The notes below the pieces were generated by a model. That model ran no database searches, was not told the origin of the DNA, and saw only the letters and a program-made list of their open reading frames with translations. A stretch of 49,453 nt of DNA from Flavobacteriales bacterium (GTDB lineage: Bacteria > Bacteroidota > Bacteroidia > Flavobacteriales > JABDKJ01), in assembly GCA_013002285.1 (NCBI GenBank), contig JABDKJ010000009.1:1-49453 (forward strand), written 5' to 3'. Shown here in pieces: positions 42,992 to 49,453 of this stretch (positions within the stretch are counted from its first letter, which is position 1; every line of letters starts with the position of its first letter). The translations under genes were made by a program, and so were the position numbers.

Positions 42992-43441
42992 ATGACAGAT
43001 CAGAAAATAAGAGTTAGCAAGGAATTTACGTTTGAAGCAGCCCACGCTTTAGATGGTTATGATGGCAAATGCAAGGATATCCACGGACATTCTTATCATC
43101 TTACGGTCACGGTCCTCGGCATCCCCAAACAAGAGCACAAACACCCTCAATGCGGAATGGTCATCGATTTTTCTGACCTGAAAGCTGTCGTAAAGAATAA
43201 CATTCTTTCAAAGTTCGATCATATTCTAGTCTTGAGAAATGACTCACGTTTTAAAGGCATCGAAGAAACGAACAATAGAGTTCGATTCGTACCATATCAA
43301 CCAACCTGTGAAAACATGATGATGGAAATAGTTGAGATCCTCAAAGCTGAACTTCCCAAAAGTGTATCAATACATTCGGTAAAGCTGCGTGAAACTGGAA
43401 CTTCATACTGCGAGTGGTATGCTTCTGAAAACAGCATTTGA
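42992..43441 (+). CDS. queD: 6-carboxy-5,6,7,8-tetrahydropterin synthase family (QueD/PTPS)
   Basis: A 149-residue tunnelling-fold enzyme. FTFEAAHAL provides the first zinc His, CKDIHGHSYHLTVTV the catalytic Cys and the HGH zinc pair, GMVIDFSDLKAVVKNNILSK the conserved Asp-Phe-x-Asp-Leu, FDHILVLRND the second catalytic His, and the C-terminal LRETGTSYCEWY the Glu for pterin binding. It converts 7,8-dihydroneopterin triphosphate to the queuosine precursor or to pyruvoyl-tetrahydropterin; which activity cannot be settled by eye. The stop of the preceding gene directly touches its ATG, so it is probably expressed with the cbb3 cluster although its function is unrelated. Confidence 0.94.
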   Translation: MTDQKIRVSKEFTFEAAHALDGYDGKCKDIHGHSYHLTVTVLGIPKQEHKHPQCGMVIDFSDLKAVVKNNILSKFDHILVLRNDSRFKGIEETNNRVRFVPYQPTCENMMMEIVEILKAELPKSVSIHSVKLRETGTSYCEWYASENSI

Positions 43442-43466
43442 AGTCTAAATTTTAATGGTCTACAAA

Positions 43467-43484
43467 TACTGACAAATATCAGTA
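43467..43484. promoter_or_regulatory. FNR/CRP-like dyad upstream of the CBS-domain gene
   Basis: TACTGA and TCAGTA flank CAAATA, giving a perfect 6-bp dyad. The core TGA-N6-TCA is that of CRP/FNR-family sites. With the -7-like CACCTTTG at 43527-43534, its centre is about 65 bp before the likely start, near a class I activator position. Confidence 0.45.
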
Positions 43485-43582
43485 CCTTGCTTGACCGTTT
43501 ACGTAAGTAATTCGGCACTTCTGGCCCACCTTTGTTATGAAGGTCCATTGGGCCATAAGATCAAACATAAAATACAATTTGA

Positions 43583-44005
43583 ATGAAAAAGAGAGAACCC
43601 GTTAGTCATATAATGACAAAAGACGTTAGAACAATGAGCCTTCACGATGGTACTTTGATGAAAGCAAAAGAAATGATGGAAGAAAACAAGGTAAGACACA
43701 TACCTGTTGTTTCTGGCGAAAAATTGGTTGGAATGCTGAGTTTAACAGACATACAAAGGATCAGTTATGGAGCTAATTTTGACCAAACTCAGCAAGTAGA
43801 TAAGTCGATCTTCGATAGCTTAAAAGTAGAGCAAGTAATGAAAAGTGACTTAAGAACGGTACAACCAACAACTACAATAAAAGAAGTCGCAGAGAAGCTT
43901 TCAGTAGAAGAGTTTCATGCCTTACCTGTTGTAGATGATTCAGGAAAATTAGAAGGTATTGTCACTACTACCGACTTGGTCAAATTTTTAGTTGATCTTT
44001 ATTGA
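43583..44005 (+). CDS. Tandem CBS-domain protein
   Basis: A 140-residue protein made of two CBS motifs (a Bateman module): first VSHIMTKDVRTMSLHDGTLM through HIPVVSGEKLVGMLSLTDIQ, second VEQVMKSDLRTVQPTTTIKE through ALPVVDDSGKLEGIVTTTDL. No other domain is present. Such stand-alone modules bind adenine nucleotides and regulate partners. It has its own probable promoter and an FNR/CRP-like dyad, so respiratory or cAMP-linked control is possible. Next gene starts 12 bp later and is probably co-transcribed. Confidence 0.93.
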   Translation: MKKREPVSHIMTKDVRTMSLHDGTLMKAKEMMEENKVRHIPVVSGEKLVGMLSLTDIQRISYGANFDQTQQVDKSIFDSLKVEQVMKSDLRTVQPTTTIKEVAEKLSVEEFHALPVVDDSGKLEGIVTTTDLVKFLVDLY

Positions 44006-44017
44006 CACATAAGACCA

Positions 44018-44974
44018 ATGGCAAGTACTGCAGAAATTATAGAAGAAATAAAGTCTAAATACATAGCATTAGGACAAGACCCCGACACACATCTTCGGGG
44101 TCTTCTTCATTCTAAACCCATTACTTATTGGGACTATATCCAAACAGATGTGCTTTTGAACCTTCAGGTTCCCCGCACAGGCCTTCCTGATGAAATGGTT
44201 TTTATCCTTTATCATCAGATAAACGAATTGTTATTTAGGGCTATCTTAAGCGAAATAGAGCAAGTAGCTTTCAAGGAAGATCTGACCACACTATATTTTG
44301 CAGAAAAGTTGTATCGGATCAGCAGGTATTTTGATATGTTGTCTTCTTCTTTCGACATCATGTCCAAAGGAATGGAGGTTGCTCAATACATGAAATTCCG
44401 AGATACATTGACTCCGGCAAGTGGTTTCCAGAGTGCACAATACAGAAAGATCGAATTTGGATCAACTGAACTTATCAACCTGATAGACAACAGGTTCCGA
44501 GCAACTATTGACCGAGAGACTCCTTTCTCACATGCTTTTGATCACCTCTATTGGCAGGCAGCAGGAAAAGACCATAGCACCGGAGAAAAGTCATTGTTGT
44601 TGAAATTATTTGAGGAGCGATACATGGACGATTTTATCGTTTTCATGAAAACTTATAACACGCGAAATCTTTGGTCTAAATATCAGTCCTTACCGGAAAA
44701 TGATAGAAATGACCTGGAGTTGATCAATGCCATGAGGCATTATGACCATACAGTGAATGTTTCTTGGGTGATGTCTCATTATAATGCCGCTGCACACTAT
44801 TTGGACAGTGGTGAAAAAGAGGCAGAAGCAACGGGTGGAAGCGACTGGAAAAGATACATGCATCCGAAATACCAACGAAGGATCTTCTTCCCAGACCTTT
44901 GGTCTAAAGAAGAATTAGAAGACTGGGGTGTAACGAATTTGGAGGGCTGCAAAGTGCTTGAACAGGTTGTTTAG
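44018..44974 (+). CDS. kynA: Tryptophan 2,3-dioxygenase
   Basis: A 318-residue heme dioxygenase opening the kynurenine pathway (L-Trp to N-formylkynurenine). ITYWDYIQTDVLLNLQVPRT and FILYHQINELLFRAIL (His-x-x-x-E region that binds substrate) are the family N-terminal blocks; FRDTLTPASGFQSAQYRKIE is the most diagnostic stretch; the C-terminal VSWVMSHYNAAAHYL corresponds to the proximal-heme-His helix, and ATGGSDWKRYMHPKYQRRIF closes the core with the G-T/A-G-G-S/T loop. Cytoplasmic. No other kynurenine-pathway gene is in the window. Confidence 0.93.
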   Translation: MASTAEIIEEIKSKYIALGQDPDTHLRGLLHSKPITYWDYIQTDVLLNLQVPRTGLPDEMVFILYHQINELLFRAILSEIEQVAFKEDLTTLYFAEKLYRISRYFDMLSSSFDIMSKGMEVAQYMKFRDTLTPASGFQSAQYRKIEFGSTELINLIDNRFRATIDRETPFSHAFDHLYWQAAGKDHSTGEKSLLLKLFEERYMDDFIVFMKTYNTRNLWSKYQSLPENDRNDLELINAMRHYDHTVNVSWVMSHYNAAAHYLDSGEKEAEATGGSDWKRYMHPKYQRRIFFPDLWSKEELEDWGVTNLEGCKVLEQVV

Positions 44975-45099
44975 ACGTTAAATCTGAAGTGCATTACATT
45001 TTGAACTGAAACTAGATCTCATTTATACTCCATGAATTAAGACAGTTCAATAGCCAGATCCTGACCAGATGGTAGTTCGTTTTTATTATCTTTAATGAA

Positions 45100-45183
45100 A
45101 TGCCAAAACTGCTCAACTATACCCTCTTGGCTCCTTTGTTTGCCAGAACCAGTGTTTGGTTTTCTCAAACATATTCGTTATGA
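45100..45183 (+). pseudogene. 27-codon ORF resembling the start of the propeller gene; possible remnant or leader peptide
   Basis: The ORF reads MPKLLNYTLLAPLFARTSVW followed by FSQTYSL and stops at TGA 45181-45183, overlapping the cyclase ATG at 45180 (ATGA). Its first 13 codons align without gaps to the first 13 codons of the gene at 46488 (MPKTLTYTLLALL): I count 31 of 39 identical bases. WFSQT further resembles WFSCT there if a six-codon insertion is allowed. It is thus either a degraded copy of that gene's signal-peptide region or a translated leader coupled to the cyclase. Confidence 0.5.
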
Positions 45184-46463
45184 ATATGGTCAGACAAACC
45201 AAAGACTTTTTAAGGTCTCTTAAACTTCAATTTGAACCTGATATTGAAAAAGCGTTTTTAATTGAAGATCACAATTCATCCATTGGTACGGCAAGGATCG
45301 GATTCGTTCTAGGTCTATTACTCTTTCCATTGTTTGGTATCCTCGATCAATATATGTTGCCTGAGACCAAGAACATAGCTTGGTTTATTCGATTTTATAT
45401 TTTAGTTCCTTCATTACTTCTTGTTTTCTTAGCAAGTTTTGCTGATTCATTTAGACAAGTATTCGCTCCTGCGATCTGTGTATTGAGTATTGTTTTAGGT
45501 TCTGGAGTTCTGATGATGATCTATTTTGCTGAAGAAACCGAGCCTGGCTATTTATCCTATTATACAGGATTGATCTTGATCATATTCTATATCGGAACAT
45601 TTAGCCAAATGCCTTTTAAATATGCCGTATATGCAATTCTCTTTATCAGTACAGCTCATTTTGCGATCTCAATTTTTAAGCAAGACATGGTTGCAGGTGG
45701 CTTCTCCAATTCACTTTTTCCAACTTTCATGAACAACACCTTTTTCTTGATCACGGCTAGTATTGTTGCACTGTTTTGTTCATTTACATTTGAAAAGTAC
45801 AAGAGAAATACATTTATACAACATAGGGTTATAGAAGATGAAAAAAACAGATCAGAGCAATTGTTGTTGAATATTTTACCTCCAAGAGTTGCCAGTGACC
45901 TTAAAAAAACGGGATATTCCTCACCAAAAGTGTATAACAATGTAACCGTACTTTTTTCTGACATTGTTGGCTTCACCTCATCTGCATCGTCTATTGAACC
46001 ACAAATTCTGATCAATGCATTAAACGAGTTATTCACCGCTTTTGATATGATCATGCAAAAACACAATTGCGAACGGATCAAGACCATTGGAGACGCATAC
46101 CTAGCTGTATCTGGTATGCCAGATGAAAATGAAGACCACGCCAGTAATATGGTCAAAGCCGCAAAAAAGATCATCCTATATGCAGAGCATAGAAACGAAA
46201 CACATCCGATCAAATGGCAAATTCGAATTGGGATACACACAGGTAAAGTCGTTGGTGGAATTGTTGGTGTTAAGAAATATATTTATGATGTCTTTGGAGA
46301 TACCATAAATGTGGCATCAAGAATGGAGACCTCATGCGATCCTATGAAGATCAATATTTCCGGATCTACTTTTAAATTGATCGAAAAGGAATTTGAGTGC
46401 AAGGCAAGAGGTCATATAATGGTAAAAGGAAAAGGAGAAATGAATATGTATTATTTGCAATAA
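45180..46463 (+). CDS. Integral-membrane class III adenylate cyclase
   Basis: A 427-residue protein; the ATG at 45180 is used since the longer frame starts at TTG 45156 (another ATG at 45186). Six hydrophobic helices (about residues 35-205) form a membrane sensor, followed by a HRVIEDEKNRSEQLLLNILP linker and a class III catalytic domain (about 245-425). Metal Asp residues are in LFSDIVGF and TIGDAY; the adenine-selecting Lys (RIKTIGD) and Asp (YDVFGD) and the N and R of INVASRME are present, so it should make cAMP from ATP. The catalytic domain is more distant from the two TPR-cyclases than those are from each other. It is 24 bp ahead of the propeller sensor gene. Confidence 0.92.
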   Translation: MNMVRQTKDFLRSLKLQFEPDIEKAFLIEDHNSSIGTARIGFVLGLLLFPLFGILDQYMLPETKNIAWFIRFYILVPSLLLVFLASFADSFRQVFAPAICVLSIVLGSGVLMMIYFAEETEPGYLSYYTGLILIIFYIGTFSQMPFKYAVYAILFISTAHFAISIFKQDMVAGGFSNSLFPTFMNNTFFLITASIVALFCSFTFEKYKRNTFIQHRVIEDEKNRSEQLLLNILPPRVASDLKKTGYSSPKVYNNVTVLFSDIVGFTSSASSIEPQILINALNELFTAFDMIMQKHNCERIKTIGDAYLAVSGMPDENEDHASNMVKAAKKIILYAEHRNETHPIKWQIRIGIHTGKVVGGIVGVKKYIYDVFGDTINVASRMETSCDPMKINISGSTFKLIEKEFECKARGHIMVKGKGEMNMYYLQ

Positions 46464-46487
46464 AACGATCTATAAGAGGAAAAAGCA

Positions 46488-49453
46488 ATGCCAAAAACAC
46501 TCACCTATACTCTATTGGCTCTTTTATGGTTTTCGTGCACAGAAAAACAATATGACGACAGAGCCACATTACCACGCCTTTTTCCTGATCCGATTGTGGT
46601 TCCGTTTAAACCTGAGGGTGGCTACAAGATCAATCAAGTAACTGGAGACTCAATAGTTCCAGTAACAAGTACAAAAGGAGACACGATTCCTATAGGAGTA
46701 GATATTCCTTTAACTAAAAAATTAATTCCCAAGGATAGTCTGCCAATACCTGAGACCTACGATATCTCTGAAGTAGATTCTATTCTTATAGCGGATCAAA
46801 GAATTAGTCCCTCGAAAGTTATTTCTCATATTATTCCTCATGATTCAATTACGATAATTGATATTTCTAGCCTTCAGCCTGGTTTTTCAGTTAACCATCG
46901 AGAGGACTCCATTAAAACAGGAATACCTCTGCCTTCTAAGCGTGTAACCCTGAAATTACCTCAACCCGAAATTGTTAAAGGTTTGCCATTATCTTATCCC
47001 GACAAAACCAATTACCAAATTTCTTCACTCGATTTTGAGAATGGTATTCCATTCCCAACGTGGAACACGATCTTTATTGATTCAAGGGGTAACATTTGGA
47101 TTGGAGGTAAAGAAGGCTTGTCCAAATACGATGGAAATACTTTTACTACTTATTGGAAGGTATCGGATAAAAGGCACTTCCCAATTTCTTCAATTAATGA
47201 AGACGCACAAGGCAACATTTGGTTTGGCAGCAAAGGTTTGATAAAGTTTGATGGACAAATTTTTACTGTCTTCACCCATCCATTTTTATCGAATTCCTAT
47301 TCTAATATTAATTCTATCGCATTTGACGAAGAGGGAAATATCATAGCTGGTCATGTTGATGGATTGATAAAGTTCAACAAACAAGAATTCTACATATATG
47401 ACTCTTCACAAAGATTAATCAGTGATCAGGTCTTCTCTTGCACAAATGGATTGCAAAACAGAATATGGTTTGCAAATGGGAACCGGATCTCATACATCCA
47501 GAATGATTCGATCTTTATTTATCCGAAAACTAATCACCCAAATATTCGATTCCGACAGCCATTTGCTGTTGACAATAATGGGATATTGTTGGTGCCAAAC
47601 CTTACTAGCATTATAATGGTTGACGAGTTGACCATAAAAGAATATCACTTTCTTGACCCACTGATCCAGAGTGAAAATACTGGTTTTTATACAGATCACT
47701 ACCAAGGTGGAGTCTATAGATATCCAAAAAATACGAAAGAGCACGAGCTCAATTTTTTCTCCGTAGCCCGTTCAAATGACAAGTTCTACTTTGGAGAAAG
47801 GAAAGGTGTTATTGAAATGAATGAAAAGTTTGAATTCAAATTCATTGATCTAGACTTGAACGATTCCAAATCGAGTATACGGTGCATCCAAAGCGATGAA
47901 ATTGAAAATACTTGGTGCTCAAATGGTAGAGCTTTAATAAAGATCGATCACACCAATTTTCAAAGAAAAACTGATCTTGATGAGACACCCACTTTCCAAG
48001 ATAGATATGGCAGGATCTGGTTTTCTTCAAAAAAAGGATTGGCATACTATGATGGTGAATGGCTTGTAGAACGAGAAATCCCAAAGGACATATCCATCCA
48101 ATCTTTTCATCCACATAAATACGATGGTAAATATCTTTGGGTCGAGTCATGGAATAGAATACTTAAATATGATGGGAGCTCTTTAAAGAGCTTTGTATCT
48201 ATGCCGGTTCAGATCTCAATGATCGGTGGGCAACATATACAAAAAGACTCCTCAACATTCACCATATTGAATACTTACTTTCTGAAATTGAATAATCCAG
48301 ATGACACTGATTTTGGCAATGAATTTAAAGATAATTGGGGCGTTTACAGCTTATTGAAAGATAGCCTTTTTGAATATACAGATGAATACAAATTGTTTCA
48401 TAGATCTAAAAGTTTAGTGTCAAATGGTGACAATAATTTCTTTACCTATGGAAGAAATTTTGGTCTCATTGAAAAAAAACGAGACCAGATTCAATTAATT
48501 TCTGAAGAAAATGGATTGTTATCCAATCATATTTCTTCAGTCCTTCCTCAGTCGACCGGGTTGACACTTCTCTCAGATGGTACAATTTCATACAAATCTG
48601 ACTTAGAATTTCAACATTACTACCTAGGACCCCGAGCTGAAAAACACGGGTTATTCGAGAAACTTCTGAATGACAAAAGCGGGCACATTTGGACGGGGGG
48701 AGCAGAAAAAGGAGTCTATTGCTATATGAACATTAGCTCAGATAATCTCAAAGCGAAATATAAACCGATTCATTTCAATACCAAAAGTTGGAGTCTGAAT
48801 CCAGCCTTAATGGCTAAAGATGGAAATTCATGGTGGCGTAGCAGCGACCCTCAAAATAAAAACACATATTTCTTAGATCACAAAAGTTTTGAATTCGAAC
48901 CTCCTCCTTTGGTACGGCTAAACGATCTTACAATAAACGACATTCCCATACAATACCATCAAAGTTCTGATTCGGTGAAGAAGGAACTTGGGTTTTCAGA
49001 TGCTACTTCTTTTTATAATTATCCTACAGAGATAAAATTACCTTACGACCAATACAAACTTTCCTTTGATGTGAACTGCGAGGCCTATTTGGATCAGGAG
49101 TCTATTCAGTATACCTTCAAATTGAATGGTGCGAACAGCAAATGGTCAAAACCGAGTAAGGAAAATAGCTTTGACTTATACGACCTAAAAGACGGGGATC
49201 ATATCATTAAATTCTGTGCTATAGGAGAAGCATGCGAATGGGGAGAGATCTTTGAGTATCCCTTCAGTATACTTCCACCCTGGTATCGCACCTGGTGGGC
49301 CAGGTCCTTATATGTTATTCTTGGCTTCTTGATGGTCTATAGTTATATCAGGTTAAGAACAGCCAACCTTGAAAAGCGAAAGGAAGAACTGGAATTCCAA
49401 GTGGCTGAACAAACAAAAGACATCCGAAAAGAAAAAGAGGTCTCAGAAGAGCT
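46488..49453 (+). CDS. Two-component-regulator-propeller / Y_Y_Y sensor, probable cyclase (3' end cut by window edge)
   Basis: At least 988 residues, open to the edge. It starts MPKTLTYTLLALLWFSCTEK, a probable lipoprotein-type signal (Cys 17, non-ideal lipobox). After a Pro/Ile/Ser-rich linker come propeller repeats with the signature D-x-x-G-N-I-W-I/F-G: DSRGNIWIGGKEGLSKYDGN, EDAQGNIWFGSKGLIKFDGQ, DRYGRIWFSSKKGLAYYDGE, DKSGHIWTGGAEKGVYCY. Then an Y_Y_Y-type Ig domain (LPYDQYKLSFDV to FSILPPWYRTWWAR), one membrane helix (about 945-960) and a coiled coil ending KEKEVSEEL. The paralogous cyclases here have EKDRSENLLLNILP at this point, so a cyclase domain probably follows beyond the edge; a histidine kinase is the alternative. 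Confidence 0.88.
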   Translation, partial: MPKTLTYTLLALLWFSCTEKQYDDRATLPRLFPDPIVVPFKPEGGYKINQVTGDSIVPVTSTKGDTIPIGVDIPLTKKLIPKDSLPIPETYDISEVDSILIADQRISPSKVISHIIPHDSITIIDISSLQPGFSVNHREDSIKTGIPLPSKRVTLKLPQPEIVKGLPLSYPDKTNYQISSLDFENGIPFPTWNTIFIDSRGNIWIGGKEGLSKYDGNTFTTYWKVSDKRHFPISSINEDAQGNIWFGSKGLIKFDGQIFTVFTHPFLSNSYSNINSIAFDEEGNIIAGHVDGLIKFNKQEFYIYDSSQRLISDQVFSCTNGLQNRIWFANGNRISYIQNDSIFIYPKTNHPNIRFRQPFAVDNNGILLVPNLTSIIMVDELTIKEYHFLDPLIQSENTGFYTDHYQGGVYRYPKNTKEHELNFFSVARSNDKFYFGERKGVIEMNEKFEFKFIDLDLNDSKSSIRCIQSDEIENTWCSNGRALIKIDHTNFQRKTDLDETPTFQDRYGRIWFSSKKGLAYYDGEWLVEREIPKDISIQSFHPHKYDGKYLWVESWNRILKYDGSSLKSFVSMPVQISMIGGQHIQKDSSTFTILNTYFLKLNNPDDTDFGNEFKDNWGVYSLLKDSLFEYTDEYKLFHRSKSLVSNGDNNFFTYGRNFGLIEKKRDQIQLISEENGLLSNHISSVLPQSTGLTLLSDGTISYKSDLEFQHYYLGPRAEKHGLFEKLLNDKSGHIWTGGAEKGVYCYMNISSDNLKAKYKPIHFNTKSWSLNPALMAKDGNSWWRSSDPQNKNTYFLDHKSFEFEPPPLVRLNDLTINDIPIQYHQSSDSVKKELGFSDATSFYNYPTEIKLPYDQYKLSFDVNCEAYLDQESIQYTFKLNGANSKWSKPSKENSFDLYDLKDGDHIIKFCAIGEACEWGEIFEYPFSILPPWYRTWWARSLYVILGFLMVYSYIRLRTANLEKRKEELEFQVAEQTKDIRKEKEVSEE

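Noticed and set aside
44975..45099. Search for a terminator after tryptophan dioxygenase
   Set aside because: No stem-loop followed by a T-run was found; only the short ORF at 45100 stands out in this gap.
45656..46240. 194-residue open frame on the minus strand
   Set aside because: It is antisense to the catalytic domain of the membrane cyclase, whose frame has all family motifs; the antisense product shows no domain.
1..49453. CRISPR arrays, insertion sequences, prophage genes, rRNA and ordinary tRNA genes
   Set aside because: No direct-repeat/spacer pattern, transposase or integrase, terminal inverted repeats, or cloverleaf other than the tRNA-like part of tmRNA was recognised by eye.

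Overview
The window is a gene-dense, AT-rich stretch of chromosome from a member of the Bacteroidota, most likely Flavobacteriales-like. The pointers are a 289-residue RpoD of the Bacteroidota type without region 1.1, a TonB receptor paired with an HmuY-like lipoprotein, a C-terminal type IX secretion sorting domain, a fused CcoNO oxidase in a ccoI-S-NO-Q-P-G-H order, and many gene starts preceded by the Bacteroidota -7 box TAnnTTTG instead of a Shine-Dalgarno. No phage, insertion sequence, CRISPR array or ordinary tRNA was seen. The only stable RNA gene recognised is tmRNA.

Layout. 1-5.3 kb: a truncated SDR dehydrogenase, a SOUL heme-binding protein, an alpha/alpha-toroid protein, a TPR lipoprotein, an NTF2-like secreted protein and an unrecognised secreted protein. 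5.4-7.2 kb: a TPR/class III adenylate cyclase. 7.9-12.5 kb: a complete cyanophycin cycle (cphA synthetase, cphB cyanophycinase, isoaspartyl dipeptidase). 12.6-18.6 kb: small conserved proteins, two GNATs across the region, a MOSC protein, an ABC-F ATPase, class I aldolase and accD. 18.6-22.9 kb: a heme or iron uptake locus with an AraC-type regulator divergent from a TonB receptor and an HmuY-like lipoprotein; a 17-bp direct repeat with 21-bp spacing lies between regulator and receptor. 23.2-25.1 kb: a second TPR/adenylate cyclase behind two tandem dyads. 25.5-31.1 kb: housekeeping genes rpsO, pnp, rpoD, rpe and a saccharopine-dehydrogenase-like enzyme. 31.2-33.2 kb: two overlapping cupredoxin/multicopper-oxidase-like genes. 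33.3-33.7 kb: ssrA. 34.3-43.0 kb: the cbb3 oxidase structural and assembly genes. 43.0-45.0 kb: queD, a CBS-domain protein and tryptophan 2,3-dioxygenase. 45.1-49.5 kb: a membrane adenylate cyclase followed by a beta-propeller/Y_Y_Y sensor that runs off the end and probably carries a fourth cyclase domain.

How the parts work together. cAMP signalling is heavily represented: three complete class III cyclases, two with periplasmic TPR sensors and one with a six-helix membrane sensor, plus one truncated probable cyclase. The cyanophycin genes encode polymer synthesis from Asp and Arg, cleavage to beta-Asp-Arg and hydrolysis to free amino acids, giving a nitrogen and carbon store. The copper and heme genes (cbb3 oxidase, CcoI copper ATPase, SafE-like protein, multicopper proteins, HmuY-type uptake, SOUL protein) suggest microaerobic respiration and active metal and heme acquisition.

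Main candidates for something new: the short coding remnant at 45100-45183, whose first codons match the start of the propeller gene at 46488; the AraC-type direct repeats at 19558-19595; the two dyads ahead of the second TPR-cyclase; the structured intergenic element at 25158-25330; and the tmRNA tag GNTDYRLAA. Everything here is read by eye; no database search was run.
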